Source: Ancylobacter tetraedralis (GTDB lineage Bacteria > Pseudomonadota > Alphaproteobacteria > Rhizobiales > Xanthobacteraceae). From it: 64,000 bases of DNA. The stretch covers positions 124,001-188,000 of the forward strand of contig NZ_JACICD010000006.1 of assembly GCF_014195655.1 (NCBI RefSeq), in the 5' to 3' direction. The position numbers and the translations under genes were made by a program. Below, piece after piece: positions 37,076 through 46,803 of this stretch (position 1 is its first letter; every line of letters starts with the position of its first letter). A model generated the notes under the pieces. That model saw nothing but the letters and a program-made list of their open reading frames with translations. It had not been told where the DNA came from and ran no database searches.

Positions 37076-38143
37076 ATGTCCTTTCCCAAACAACTGGTCT
37101 TCGACGGTCACAATGATGTCCTGCTGCGGCTGTGGAGCCACGCCGCGCGCGGCCTCGACCCGCTGCGCGAATTCGCCGACGGCACCAGCGCCGGCCATAT
37201 CGATCGACCCCGCGCCCAGCGCGGTGGGCTGGCCGGCGGGTTCTGCGCGATCTACATTCCCTCGGGCGAACTGATCCTGAAGACGCCCGACGCCGACGGG
37301 CACTATATCACCCCCATGCCCGGCCCGCTGGACCGGCTGCGGGCGCTCGATATCGCGCTGGAGATCGGCACCATCGCCTTCCAGCTGGAACAGGCCGGGC
37401 TGTGGAAGATCTGCCGCAGCACGGCCGATATCCGTGGCGCCATGACGGCCGGCACCTTCGCCGCCGTGCTGCATCTGGAAGGCTGCGAGCCGATCGGCGC
37501 GGACTTGTCGGTGCTGAAGAGCTTCCACGCCGCCGGCCTGCGCTCGCTGGGGCCCGTCTGGAGCCGCCACAACATCTTCGGCCATGGCGTGCCCTTCGCC
37601 TATCCCATGAGCCCGGACACCGGACCGGGCCTGACGGCGGCCGGCTTCGAACTGGTACGCGAATGCAACCGGCTGGGCATTGTCGTCGACCTCGCCCACA
37701 TCACCGAGCAGGGCTTCTGGGACGTGGCGAAGACCACCGACCAGCCGCTGGTGGCCAGCCATTCCAACGCCCACGCGCTCACCCCGGTGGCGCGCAACCT
37801 GACCGACCGCCAGCTCGATGCCGTGCGCGAAAGTGCGGGCGTGGTCGGCCTCAACTACGCCACCACCATGCTGCGGCCGGACGGGCAGGAGAATGCCGAT
37901 ACGCCGATCGCCCGGATGGTCGCCCATATCCGCCACATGGTCGAGCGCATGGGCATCGACTGCGTCGCCCTCGGCTCGGATTATGACGGGGCGACCATCC
38001 CGGCCGATATCGGCGACGCGGCGGGCCAGCAGACACTCATCGCCGCGCTCGCCGCCGATGGCTTCACCGATGACGAGCTCGCGAAGATCTGCCGGGAAAA
38101 CTGGCTGCGAGTGCTTCGCCAGACCTGGCGCGAGGCCGCCTGA
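37076..38143 (+). CDS. Membrane dipeptidase family M19 (renal-dipeptidase-like)
   Basis: A 355-residue zinc-dependent hydrolase from the ATG of MSFPKQLVFDGHNDVL. Metal ligands are in DGHND (N-terminal), LHLEGCEP (bridging Glu), and SHSNAHAL with a further DLAHI. GSDYDGATIP is the family's C-terminal active-site block. There is no signal peptide, so it is cytoplasmic. M19 enzymes cleave dipeptides, including those with D-residues, or act on beta-lactam-like and proline-related compounds. In many proteobacteria they sit in gene groups for methylated or betaine-type amino acids. It converges on the GMC oxidoreductase gene. Confidence 0.9.
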   Translation: MSFPKQLVFDGHNDVLLRLWSHAARGLDPLREFADGTSAGHIDRPRAQRGGLAGGFCAIYIPSGELILKTPDADGHYITPMPGPLDRLRALDIALEIGTIAFQLEQAGLWKICRSTADIRGAMTAGTFAAVLHLEGCEPIGADLSVLKSFHAAGLRSLGPVWSRHNIFGHGVPFAYPMSPDTGPGLTAAGFELVRECNRLGIVVDLAHITEQGFWDVAKTTDQPLVASHSNAHALTPVARNLTDRQLDAVRESAGVVGLNYATTMLRPDGQENADTPIARMVAHIRHMVERMGIDCVALGSDYDGATIPADIGDAAGQQTLIAALAADGFTDDELAKICRENWLRVLRQTWREAA

Positions 38144-38191
38144 CCGCGAGACGCCCTGACCGGCGGCGCCGGCTCCCGCCCCGTGGGCGCG

Positions 38192-39823
38192 TCAGCGCGC
38201 CTCCTCAAGCAGGAAGTCGGCGCCGCGCTCGCCCACCATCATGGCCGGGGCGTTGGTGTTGCCGGAGGTGACGAGCGGAAAGATCGAGGCATCGACGATG
38301 CGCAGCCCGGCGAGCCCGTGCACGCGCAGCCGCGCATCGACCACCGAGCTGGCGGGATCGGGGCCCATGCGGCAGGAGCCGCAGGGATGGAACACCGAAT
38401 AGCCCCGCGCGCGTATGTCGGCGAGCAGGTCCGCCTCCTCCATGCACTCGGGCCCGGGCTTGATCTCCTGCGCGATAATCGCGGCGAGCGCCGGCGTCGC
38501 CGCCAGACGGCGCAGCATGTGCACGCCGATCAGGGCGACCCGCTGGTCCTCTTCCGTATCGAGATAGCGCGCCCGCACCTCGGGGGCCGCATAGGGATCG
38601 GGCGAGGCGAGCACGATCGCGCCACGGCTGGTGGGGTTGCAGGGAGAGATGCTCATGGAGAAGCCGGAAAAGGCATCCGGCTTCATCAGCGCCCGCACGC
38701 CCGGCACGGCGCGCTCATAGGAGAGCGGCGAGAAATAGAGCTGGATGTCCGGCTGCGGCGCGTCCGGCGTGGAGCGCACGAAGCCGCCGGCCTGGTTGAC
38801 GCTCAGCGCCAGCGGACCACTCCGCGTCATGAGGTAGCGCAGGCCGACGCGGATCTTGCCGGCGAGCGGCAACAGGTCGTCGTTCAGGCTCGGCAGGCGC
38901 GAGCGATAGACATGGTCGTGGCACAGGTGATCCTGCAGATGCGCGCCCACCGCCGGCAGCGCGTGCCGAACCTGGATGCCGAGGGCGCGCAGCGGCTCGC
39001 CCGGCCCGATGCCGGAAAGCATGAGCAGCTGCGGCGTGTTGATGGCGCCGCCGCACAGCACCACCTCGCGTCGCGCCCGCACCGCGTGCGTCGCCCCGCC
39101 CTGCTCATAGGTGACGCCGACCGCGCGCCGGCCCTCGAGATCGATGCGGGTCACCAGCGCTCCGGTCTCCACCCGCAGCGCCCTGGCGCGCATGGCCGGC
39201 CATAGCCAGCCCCGGGCGGCGGACATGCGGAAACCGCCCTTCGTGTTGATCTGGTAGTAGCCGACCCCCTCGATGCTGCCGCCGTTGAGATCGGGGTTGA
39301 AGGCATGGCCGGCCTGCTGCCCCGCGTCGACGAAGACATGCGCCAGCGGATGCGCCTCGCGCGATATGTCCTTCACCGCCAGCGGGCCACTGCCGCCGTG
39401 CCAGCGGCTGCCCCCCAGCGCATGGCTCTCGATGCGGCGATAGGCGGCGAGCACCTCGTCCCAGCCCCAGCCGGGATTGCCCATCGCCGCCCAGGCCTCA
39501 AAATCGCTCGGCTGGCCGCGCGAATAGACCATGGCGTTGATCGAACTGGACCCGCCGATCACCTTGCCGCGCGGCTGGTAGATGACCCGCCCGTCGAGCC
39601 CGGGCACCGGCTCGGTGCGGTACATCCAGTTGACGCGCGGATTGTAGAACGACATGCCGTAGCCGATCGGCAGGTGGATCCACGGCGAGCGGTCGCGTGG
39701 GCCAGCCTCCAGCAGCAGCACGCGGAAACGCCCGTCCATGGCCAGCCGCCCGGCGACGACCGAGCCGGCCGAACCCGAGCCGACGACGATGTAGTCGACC
39801 TCGTCCTCGCTCACCCCGCTCAT
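38192..39823 (-). CDS. GMC-family FAD oxidoreductase (choline-dehydrogenase-like)
   Basis: A 543-residue flavoenzyme. The FAD dinucleotide-binding motif is VVGSGSAGSVVAGRLA near the N-terminus. PROSITE-type GMC motifs are present in PRGKVIGGSSSINAMVYSRG and in the GGAINTPQLLMLSGIG region. The active-site His/Asn region is FHPCGSCRMGPD. It oxidises a primary alcohol or amino alcohol to an aldehyde. Its ATG overlaps the stop of the upstream permease (ATGA), so it is the last gene of the polyamine-type ABC operon. The imported compound is probably its substrate. Confidence 0.9.
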   Translation of the reverse strand: MSGVSEDEVDYIVVGSGSAGSVVAGRLAMDGRFRVLLLEAGPRDRSPWIHLPIGYGMSFYNPRVNWMYRTEPVPGLDGRVIYQPRGKVIGGSSSINAMVYSRGQPSDFEAWAAMGNPGWGWDEVLAAYRRIESHALGGSRWHGGSGPLAVKDISREAHPLAHVFVDAGQQAGHAFNPDLNGGSIEGVGYYQINTKGGFRMSAARGWLWPAMRARALRVETGALVTRIDLEGRRAVGVTYEQGGATHAVRARREVVLCGGAINTPQLLMLSGIGPGEPLRALGIQVRHALPAVGAHLQDHLCHDHVYRSRLPSLNDDLLPLAGKIRVGLRYLMTRSGPLALSVNQAGGFVRSTPDAPQPDIQLYFSPLSYERAVPGVRALMKPDAFSGFSMSISPCNPTSRGAIVLASPDPYAAPEVRARYLDTEEDQRVALIGVHMLRRLAATPALAAIIAQEIKPGPECMEEADLLADIRARGYSVFHPCGSCRMGPDPASSVVDARLRVHGLAGLRIVDASIFPLVTSGNTNAPAMMVGERGADFLLEEAR

Positions 39824-40686
39824 TCCGCCGTCCCCTTGCCGCCGCGCTGCGCCATGACGGAGACGAGCCCGAGCAGCGCCGAGCCCAGCATGAGGAACAC
39901 CGAGACGGCGTTCAGCACCGGCGTCGAGCCCTGTTTCATGCGGTCGAACATGGTGATGGTCAGCGGCGCGTCGGAGCCGACCAGCATGAGCGTGGTATTG
40001 AAGTTCTCGAACGACATGAGGAAGGCCACCAGCGCCGAGCCGATCAGCGCCGGCGCCAGATAGGGCAGCGTCACCGTGACGATGGCCATGAACGGGCTGG
40101 CGCCGAGATTGAGCGCGGCCTCTTCCAGCGAGCGATCGAACTTGCGCAGCCGGGAGGAGATGACCAGCGTCGCGATGGTGGCGATGAAGGAGAACTGGCC
40201 GAGCGCGACCAGCAGGAGGCCGGGGCGCAGCGCGTTGAGCTCGAGGCCGAACGCGTCATCCGCCGCATTGGCGATCTGCGACGAGAAGGCGAGGATCGAA
40301 ATGCCGAGAATGACGCCGGGAATGACCAGCGGCGCCAGCATCAGCATGTAGCACACGCCCTTGAAGCGGAAATCGTAGCGCTCGAACAGGAAGGCGGTGG
40401 TGGTGCCCACCAGTACCGAGGCGGCCGTGGTGGCGAACGCCACCAGCAGCGAGTTGACCAGCCCGCGCAGGATGGCGCGATCATGGAACAGCCCGATCTT
40501 CGGCGCGCTCGCCCCGAAGAACCAGTCCAGCGTAAAGCCCTTCCACGGCAGCGAGGGATAGAGCGAATCGTTGAACGCGAACACGGCCACCACGATTAGC
40601 GGCACGGCGAGATAGACGAAGAACAGCGCCACATAGGCCCGGTAGGCGAAGGTCACGAGGCGGGGCGCGGGAATCGACGGCAGCAT
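39820..40686 (-). CDS. ABC transporter permease, spermidine/putrescine type (PotC-like)
   Basis: A 288-residue inner-membrane permease with about six helices. The first is in FAYRAYVALFFVYLAVPLIVVAVFAFN, followed by the family signature FNDSLYPSLPWKGFTLDWF. The EAA loop is in RSLEEAALNLGASPFMAIVTVTLP. It starts 3 bases after the PotB-like gene and overlaps the GMC gene by 4 bases. It forms the channel with the PotB-like partner. Confidence 0.92.
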   Translation of the reverse strand: MLPSIPAPRLVTFAYRAYVALFFVYLAVPLIVVAVFAFNDSLYPSLPWKGFTLDWFFGASAPKIGLFHDRAILRGLVNSLLVAFATTAASVLVGTTTAFLFERYDFRFKGVCYMLMLAPLVIPGVILGISILAFSSQIANAADDAFGLELNALRPGLLLVALGQFSFIATIATLVISSRLRKFDRSLEEAALNLGASPFMAIVTVTLPYLAPALIGSALVAFLMSFENFNTTLMLVGSDAPLTITMFDRMKQGSTPVLNAVSVFLMLGSALLGLVSVMAQRGGKGTAE

Positions 40687-40689
40687 GGC

Positions 40690-41607
40690 TCAGCCCTTTC
40701 CGATCGTGCCCGAGAGGGTCTGGCCGCTGGCGCGCAGGGCGAGCCACACGATGAGGCTCGATGTGACGAGCAGCACGAAGCCGAAGGCGGAGCCCGACTC
40801 CCAGTTGAAGCGGGTGATGAACTGCGAATAGATCTGCGCGGTGAACCACTGGCTGTTCTTGCCCCCGAGCAGGGTCGGGGTGAGATAATTGCCGAGATTC
40901 AGCATGAAGACGATGATCGCCCCGGCGACAATGCCCGGCTTGGCGTGCGGAATGACGATTTCCCACAGCACGACGAAGCCGTTGCCGCCGAGGTCATAGC
41001 CCGCTTCCACCAGCGCATCGTCGAGGCTGTCGAGCGTGGAGACCAGCGGCACCACCATGAACAGCATGGAAGTGTAGATGAGGCCAACCATGACGGCGAC
41101 GTCGTTATAGAGCAGTTCCACCGGGCCATCGACGAGACCGAGGCCCTGCAGCAGCCGCGACAGCAGCCCGGTCTCGCGCAGGATCAGCATCCAGCCGAAC
41201 ACCCGCACCAGCTCGCTGACCCAGAAGGGCAGCAGGCAGCTCATGAACAGCATGGTGCGCGCCCGTCCGCGGGCGATCTTGGCGATGTAATAGGCGATGG
41301 GAAAGCCGATGATCAGCGTGGCAAACGTCGCCAGCAGCGACATCACCACCGTGCGTACCAGCGTGAGCACATAGACGCTCTCGCCGAACAGCTCGGTGTA
41401 GTTGCGCGGGCCCAGCGCGTAGACCTGCGGACCGACCTTCTCGCGCAGCGACAGGAAGAACAGGTTGAGCTGCGGCACCAGGATCACCAGCGCGATCCAC
41501 AAGGCGAAGGGCGCGAAGACGAGGATGAAGGACAGGCGCCGCGCCGCCGCGCCTTCCTCACGCGGCGCCGCGGCGCCCGAGGCCGCCGGATTCAGGGGCG
41601 CATTCAT
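40690..41607 (-). CDS. ABC transporter permease, spermidine/putrescine type (PotB-like)
   Basis: A 305-residue inner-membrane permease. The N-terminal helix is LSFILVFAPFALWIALVILVP after a basic cytoplasmic segment. A periplasmic loop (YALGRNYTELFG-like region) follows, and the EAA-type loop is in DALVEAGYDLGGNGFVVLWEIVIP. It overlaps the ATPase gene stop/start by 4 bases, which indicates translational coupling within the importer operon. Confidence 0.92.
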   Translation of the reverse strand: MNAPLNPAASGAAAPREEGAAARRLSFILVFAPFALWIALVILVPQLNLFFLSLREKVGPQVYALGPRNYTELFGESVYVLTLVRTVVMSLLATFATLIIGFPIAYYIAKIARGRARTMLFMSCLLPFWVSELVRVFGWMLILRETGLLSRLLQGLGLVDGPVELLYNDVAVMVGLIYTSMLFMVVPLVSTLDSLDDALVEAGYDLGGNGFVVLWEIVIPHAKPGIVAGAIIVFMLNLGNYLTPTLLGGKNSQWFTAQIYSQFITRFNWESGSAFGFVLLVTSSLIVWLALRASGQTLSGTIGKG

Positions 41608-42719
41608 GGCGCGTCCCCTCCGGCGGGAAAGGCCAGCGTCGCGGCGGCGGCAAAGCGGATTTCCACTGCGGCGCCCTCGCCCAGCCGCGTGCCGAGCAGG
41701 TTCTGCGGCAGCACGGCGCCGATCAGGTCGCCGCGCTCCAGCCGGATCATCGCCCGGCTGTTGGCGCCGTTGAACAGAAGGCTTTCCAGCCGGCCGGCGA
41801 ACACGTTGACGTCGGCCGAGGCCGGCGCCGGATCGGAGCGCCCGTCGGCCACCCGCACCTCGATCGCCTCGGGCCGCACGAACACGCTGGCGGCCGCCCC
41901 TTCCGCCAGCGGGACAACGGCGGTCGCCCGCAGCGCCAGCCCGGCGCTGGTGGCGACGCGCAGGTCGCTTCCCGCCTGCGCGGTGACGCGCCCGCCCCAG
42001 CGGTGGCTGTCGCCGACGAAGCCGGCGACGAAGGGCGTGGCCGGGCGGTAGTACAGATCCTCCGGCGTGCCGACCTGCTCGAAGCGGCCGGCATTCATCA
42101 CCGCCACCTGGTCGGACATGACGAGGGCTTCCGACTGGTCATGCGTGATGTAGACGAAGGTGGTGCCGAACTGGTGCTGCAGCTGCTTCAGCTCGACCTT
42201 CATGTGCTCGCGCAGCTTGAGGTCGAGCGCGCCCAGCGGCTCGTCCAGCAGCAGCACGGTCGGCTCCAGCACCATGCAGCGGGCGATGGCGACACGCTGC
42301 TTCTGCCCGCCCGAGAGCTGGTCGATGCGCTTGGGGCCGGAATCGGCGAGATCGATGCGCTCCAGCACCGCGCCGACCCGCCGCGCGATCTCGGCCTTCG
42401 CCATGCCGCGCCGGCGCAGGCCGTAGCCGATATTGTCGGCCACGTTCATCATGGGGAACAGCGCCAGGTGCTGGAACACCATGTTGGCCGGCCGGCGATT
42501 GGGCGGCACGCCGCGCATGGAGCGGCCGCCGATCAGGATCTCGCCGGCGGTCGGCTCGATGAAGCCGGCGATCATCCGCATCAGGCTGGTCTTGCCGCAG
42601 CCGGACGGGCCGAGAATGGAGAAGAACGAGCCCTTGGGCACGGCGAGCGACACGCCGTTCACCGCCGTGAAGGCCCCGTAGGATTTGACGAGTGCGCGGC
42701 ACTCCAGATCATTGGCCAT
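41604..42719 (-). CDS. ABC transporter ATPase, spermidine/putrescine type (PotA-like)
   Basis: A 371-residue ATPase. Walker A GPSGCGKTS lies near residue 40, the signature [13 protein letters not shown] near 140, and Walker B VLLLDEPLGALDLKLR near 160. A switch His is in THDQSEALVMSD. A C-terminal TOBE domain (about 290-365) is typical of the PotA/MalK group and may bind regulators. It energises the two permeases downstream. A GC-rich hairpin separates it from the binding-protein gene upstream. Confidence 0.94.
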   Translation of the reverse strand: MANDLECRALVKSYGAFTAVNGVSLAVPKGSFFSILGPSGCGKTSLMRMIAGFIEPTAGEILIGGRSMRGVPPNRRPANMVFQHLALFPMMNVADNIGYGLRRRGMAKAEIARRVGAVLERIDLADSGPKRIDQLSGGQKQRVAIARCMVLEPTVLLLDEPLGALDLKLREHMKVELKQLQHQFGTTFVYITHDQSEALVMSDQVAVMNAGRFEQVGTPEDLYYRPATPFVAGFVGDSHRWGGRVTAQAGSDLRVATSAGLALRATAVVPLAEGAAASVFVRPEAIEVRVADGRSDPAPASADVNVFAGRLESLLFNGANSRAMIRLERGDLIGAVLPQNLLGTRLGEGAAVEIRFAAAATLAFPAGGDAP

Positions 42720-42807
42720 GCGCTTTTATCCGAAAATCTCGCCCTTCGGCCGGAACGCGCCCGGCACCTTGCAGCCGACCCGGTCGGCCTGCCCTCGCGT
42801 GGATGCC

Positions 42808-42830
42808 CCGGCCGGGACGCGCCCGGCCGG
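42808..42830 (-). terminator. Intercistronic hairpin between binding-protein and ATPase genes
   Basis: A perfect 9-base CCGGCCGGG/CCCGGCCGG stem with a 5-base ACGCG loop lies 18 bases past the binding-protein stop. Such hairpins commonly protect or attenuate transcripts so that the binding protein is made in excess. There is no T-run. Confidence 0.5.
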
Positions 42831-42847
42831 AACAGCGGTCGGCGGCG

Positions 42848-43924
42848 TCAGTTGCCGGCGGCCACCTTGTCGAGCACCTTGCCTTCCATCTCCTCGAGAC
42901 CGGCGGGCACGGCGGGGAACCACTTGATCTTGGCGATGACTTCCGGCGGGAAGGCCTGCTGGAAGGCGGCGCGCAGCTTGGGCGAGACGAACTGGTCCGA
43001 GCCCTTGGAGGCCGAGAAGCTGCCGGCGGAATCGACGATCATCGCCGCGATTTCCGGCTGCATGACGAAGTTGATCCACTTGTAGGCGGCGTCGTCATTC
43101 TTGCCCTTGGCCGGCAGGGCGAAGGTGTCGATCCAGCCCAGCGCGCCGGCGGAGGGCGCCACGAAATTGATGTCGGGGTTCTCGGCATTCAGCTTGAAGC
43201 CGGTGGAATCCCACGCCTCGGCCGCCACCACCTCGCCGGAGCGGATCATGTTGAGCAGGTCGTCGGAACCGCTCCAATAGGCCTTCACATTGGCCTTGCA
43301 GGCGGCGAGCGCCGCGCCGGCCTTGTCGATGATGGCCTGGTACTTCGCCTTGTCGCCATAGGCGGCGAAGGGATCCTCGCCGAGCGCAAAGGCCATGCCG
43401 AGCAGCGCCGGGCGCTTCAGCCGCATGGACACCCGGCCCTTGTACTCGCTCTTGCACAGATCGAGGAAGCTCTTGATATCCGGCGCCTTCCTGGCGTCCA
43501 CCACCAGCCCGGACGTGCCCCACAGATGGGCGACGCCATAGACCTTGCCGTCGATGGCGGTGTTCTTCTTGGAGGCGTCCAGCAATTCGGGAAGGAACAG
43601 CTCAGCCTTGATCTTCGAGAGGTCCATCGGCTTGTAGATGCTGAAATCGGTCTGCGGCCCGAGGATGCGGTCCTGGCTGGGCTGGGCGAGATCGAACCCG
43701 GCGCCGCCCGTGGCGCGCAGCTTGGAAATCATGTCCTCGTTGTTCGAGATCGTGACCTCGACATCGATGCCGGTCGCGTCCTTGAACTTCTTGATCACCG
43801 CCTCGGGCGCATAGTCGCCCCAGGTGAGCAGGCGGAGCGTCTCGGCCCGCGCCGGTACCGCCGCCGTCAGCATCACCGATGCGAGGAGACCGACGATAAT
43901 CCCTTTCACGTCGCGCATGTTCAT
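42848..43924 (-). CDS. Periplasmic solute-binding protein, spermidine/putrescine type (PotD-like)
   Basis: A 358-residue binding protein with a signal peptide (KGIIVGLLASVMLTAAVPARAE, cleavage near residue 27). The mature part starts LRLLTWGDYAPEAVIKKF, the standard PotD/PotF opening. WSGSDDLLNMIRSGEV and ALGWIDTFALPAKGK are further family blocks; the latter covers the aromatic and acidic amine-binding region. It captures a polyamine-like or amino-alcohol compound and delivers it to the PotBCA-type importer. It is the first gene of this operon and lies 119 bases downstream of the MocR gene. Confidence 0.92.
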   Translation of the reverse strand: MNMRDVKGIIVGLLASVMLTAAVPARAETLRLLTWGDYAPEAVIKKFKDATGIDVEVTISNNEDMISKLRATGGAGFDLAQPSQDRILGPQTDFSIYKPMDLSKIKAELFLPELLDASKKNTAIDGKVYGVAHLWGTSGLVVDARKAPDIKSFLDLCKSEYKGRVSMRLKRPALLGMAFALGEDPFAAYGDKAKYQAIIDKAGAALAACKANVKAYWSGSDDLLNMIRSGEVVAAEAWDSTGFKLNAENPDINFVAPSAGALGWIDTFALPAKGKNDDAAYKWINFVMQPEIAAMIVDSAGSFSASKGSDQFVSPKLRAAFQQAFPPEVIAKIKWFPAVPAGLEEMEGKVLDKVAAGN

Positions 43925-44043
43925 CTCCGAAAGTTCTTGGATCGATCTTCTGGCGGCCCCCTGGCCGCGGATCGTCTCATGGCGACGTTACGGTGTGATT
44001 GGCATGCCCGGCAGGTCCATTGTGGGAAAAACGTCCAGTCCAG

Positions 44044-45549
44044 TCAGCTGATTCCGGCGGCCCCCGCCGCGCCCGCGCAGGCCAGCACCGCCTGGCGCAG
44101 CAGTGGCATCCCGGCGCGGATCTGCGCCGGCGAAAAGCCGGAGAAGCCCAGCACCACGCCCTGGCGCGGATAGGGCGCGATGCAGAAGCGGCTGATCGGC
44201 GCCACCGTCAGCCCCAGCCGCGCCGCCTCCGCGCAGACGCGCTCGGCGTCCAGCCCCTGCTTGAAGAAGCCGACCGTGTGCATGCCGGTCGTGGTCGGCA
44301 CGATGTCCAGCCAGTCGCCCAGCAGCGTCTGCGCCGCCTCGACCAGCGTCTGGTAGCGCTCCCCATAGAGCCGGCGCATACGCCGCACATGGGTGGCGAA
44401 ATGGCCCTCGGCGATGAAGTCCGCCACCGTCGCCTGCAGCGCGGTCGGCACGCCCGGCGAGGTCGCGGCCAGGCTCGATTCGAAGGTCGGCACCAGCGAG
44501 GGCGGCGCCAGCAGGTAGCCGAGCCGCAGCGCGGGAAACAGCGACTTGGAGAAGGTGCCGACATAGATCACCCGCTCGGCGGCATCCACGCCCTTCAGCG
44601 TCGGCAAAGGCTGGCCCTCGAAGCAGAATTCGCCGTCCCAGTCATCCTCGATGACGAAGGCGCTGGAGGCGGCCGCGGCCTTGAGCAGGGCGAAGCGACG
44701 CTCCAGGCTCAATTTGGCGCCGAGCGGCTGCTGGTGCGAGGGTGTGACGAAAGCCAGCGCGAAATGCGGGGCCAGTTCCAGCCCCCTTTCCACGTTCAGC
44801 CCGCCATCGTCCACCGGCACCGGCACCAGTCCCGCGCCCTGCATGACCAGCGAGTTGCGCGCGCCGATGGCGCCGGGATCCTCGAACCACACCGTGTCGC
44901 CCGGATCGATCAAAGCTCCGGCGATCAGCTGGAAGGCGTGCTGCGCGCCGGCGACGATGAAGATGCAGTTCCAGTCGCAGTGGATGCCGCGATTGGTGCG
45001 CAGATGCGCGGCGATCGCCTCGCGCAGCGGGCGGTAGCCGCTCGGGTCGGGATAGCCGAGCACCTGATGGCGGGGGTTGCGCCAGTGCCGGGCCGCCAGC
45101 CGCGTCCATTCCCCCATGGGGAAGGCGTCATAGGCCGGCAGGGCCGTGGTGAAGGGGCGCGGCTCGTGCGGCAGCCGGGCGACGAAGCGCTCGGCCGCCT
45201 GCGTCATCGAGCGGGCGAGCCGCGCGCTCTGGATCGGCACCACCGGCGCGCGCGGTGGCGGGCGCGGACGCTCGGCATCCACCACCAGGCTGACGAAGGT
45301 GCCCGAGCCGATGCGCGTCTCCAGCAGCCCCTCCGCCACCAGCCGCTCGAAGCTCTCGACGATGGTCGCCCGCGCCACGCCCAGTTCCTCGGCCAGCGTA
45401 CGCGTGGCGGGCAGCCGCTCACCGGGCTTCAGCGCGCCGCCGAGGATCATCTCGCGCAGGCCGGCGGCGATCTGCAGCGTCAGCGGCTGTTCGCTGTCGC
45501 GGTCGATCGGGATCGCCTGCAGCAGCACGCCTTCGGCCCATTTCACCAT
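44044..45549 (-). CDS. MocR/PdxR-type transcription regulator (GntR HTH plus aminotransferase domain)
   Basis: A 501-residue regulator from the ATG of [16 protein letters not shown]; the antisense frame extends far upstream but is not coding. Residues 20-85 form a GntR winged helix ([39 protein letters not shown]). The remainder is a class I aminotransferase fold with PLP contacts [23 protein letters not shown] and [15 protein letters not shown] (Schiff-base Lys). MocR proteins sense PLP adducts of amino compounds. It is divergent from the enolase-family gene and directly upstream of the amine importer, so it probably controls both. Confidence 0.92.
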   Translation of the reverse strand: MVKWAEGVLLQAIPIDRDSEQPLTLQIAAGLREMILGGALKPGERLPATRTLAEELGVARATIVESFERLVAEGLLETRIGSGTFVSLVVDAERPRPPPRAPVVPIQSARLARSMTQAAERFVARLPHEPRPFTTALPAYDAFPMGEWTRLAARHWRNPRHQVLGYPDPSGYRPLREAIAAHLRTNRGIHCDWNCIFIVAGAQHAFQLIAGALIDPGDTVWFEDPGAIGARNSLVMQGAGLVPVPVDDGGLNVERGLELAPHFALAFVTPSHQQPLGAKLSLERRFALLKAAAASSAFVIEDDWDGEFCFEGQPLPTLKGVDAAERVIYVGTFSKSLFPALRLGYLLAPPSLVPTFESSLAATSPGVPTALQATVADFIAEGHFATHVRRMRRLYGERYQTLVEAAQTLLGDWLDIVPTTTGMHTVGFFKQGLDAERVCAEAARLGLTVAPISRFCIAPYPRQGVVLGFSGFSPAQIRAGMPLLRQAVLACAGAAGAAGIS

Positions 45550-45585
45550 GACGCGGCTCCCGCGCCGGCTGTCGCTGCGCTCAAG

Positions 45586-45627
45586 TGGTCTGCCCCAATA
45601 TCCAGAATGGCCCTTAGCTCCAGACCA
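45586..45627. promoter_or_regulatory. Putative MocR operator in the divergent promoter region
   Basis: Between the divergent MocR and enolase-family genes, TCCAGA occurs twice as a direct repeat (45601-45606 and 45619-45624, 18 bases apart). These are framed by an inverted pair TGGTCTG (45586) and CAGACCA (45621). MocR-type regulators commonly bind direct repeats; the role is inferred. Confidence 0.4.
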
Positions 45628-45696
45628 TTTACGACCGAATATCCGCCATGCCTTCGGCTTTGCCAAGGTGACCACTCGCGGGAAAGCGTCAGCCTC

Positions 45697-46803
45697 ATGA
45701 AGATCAAACGTCTGGAAACCTTCTCCAATCGCGCCGTCGGCTTCGTGCGGGTGACGCGCGAGGACGGCCGTCAGGGTTGGGGGCAGATGTCGACCTACAA
45801 TGCCGACATCACCGCCCAGGTTTTCCACCGCCAGATCGCCCCGCATGCGCTGGGCGCGGAGGCCGACGACATTCGCGGGCTGGTGGAGCGGATCCCCGAG
45901 CGCGAGCACAAGTTCCCCTGCTCCTACCTGTTCCGCGCGCTCGGCGGGCTCGACACGGCTCTGTGGGACCTGCGCGGCAAGGTCGAGGGCAAGAGCGTGT
46001 GCGAGCTGCTCGGCGGCACGCCCCGCCCCTTCCCGGTCTATGCCTCCAGCATGAAGCGCGGCGAGATCACCCCCGAGGCCGAGGCCGAGCGGCTGAAGCG
46101 CCTGCAGGGCGAGTGTGGCTACACCGCCTTCAAGTTCCGCGTCGGCCGGGAATGCGGCCACGACCTCGACGAATGGCCGGGCCGCACCGAGGCGATCGTG
46201 CCGATGGTGCGCAAGGCGCTGGGCGACGAGGCGCGGCTGCTGGTGGACGGCAACAGCGCGTATTCGCCGGGCAAGGCGATCGCGGTCGGCCGCTTTTTGC
46301 AGGATCACGGCGTCGTCCATTTCGAGGAGCCCTGCCCCTATTGGGAGCACCACTGGACGCGGGAGGTGACCGCCGCGCTCGACCTCGACGTGACCGGCGG
46401 CGAGCAGGATTGCGACCTGATGCTGTGGCGCTACATGATCGAGAACCGCGTGGTCGACGTGGTGCAGCCGGACGTGAGCTATGTCGGGGGCGTCGAGCGC
46501 TTCCTGAAGGTGGCGCAGATGGCGGCCGAGGCCGGCATCCAGGTGACGCCGCATTCCGCCAACCAGCTCATGGTGACGTGCTTCACCCTGCACATCATGG
46601 GCGCGTTGGCCAATGCCGGCCCCTATGTCGAATTCTCCATCGAGGGCGCGGACTACTACCCCTGGGAAGCGGGCGTGCTGCGCAACCCCTTGCAGGCCAG
46701 GGACGGCAAGGTCGAGATCCCCGCCGGGCCCGGCTGGGGGATGGAGATCGAACCCGCCTGGCTGGAAGCCGCCACCTATCAGGTGAGCGAGGTGGAGGCA
46801 TGA
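45697..46803 (+). CDS. Enolase-superfamily enzyme (mandelate racemase/muconate lactonizing type)
   Basis: A 368-residue TIM-barrel enzyme. The capping domain begins [17 protein letters not shown]. Barrel residues are visible: KFRVGR (KxR in place of the usual KxK), metal ligands D in [11 protein letters not shown] in HFEEPCPYW and E in GGEQD. They are followed by D in [11 protein letters not shown] and H in VTPHSANQL. This pattern suits a sugar-acid dehydratase or related mandelate racemase subgroup enzyme. It overlaps the aldehyde dehydrogenase gene by 4 bases and is divergent from the MocR regulator. The specific substrate is not deducible. Confidence 0.88.
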   Translation: MKIKRLETFSNRAVGFVRVTREDGRQGWGQMSTYNADITAQVFHRQIAPHALGAEADDIRGLVERIPEREHKFPCSYLFRALGGLDTALWDLRGKVEGKSVCELLGGTPRPFPVYASSMKRGEITPEAEAERLKRLQGECGYTAFKFRVGRECGHDLDEWPGRTEAIVPMVRKALGDEARLLVDGNSAYSPGKAIAVGRFLQDHGVVHFEEPCPYWEHHWTREVTAALDLDVTGGEQDCDLMLWRYMIENRVVDVVQPDVSYVGGVERFLKVAQMAAEAGIQVTPHSANQLMVTCFTLHIMGALANAGPYVEFSIEGADYYPWEAGVLRNPLQARDGKVEIPAGPGWGMEIEPAWLEAATYQVSEVEA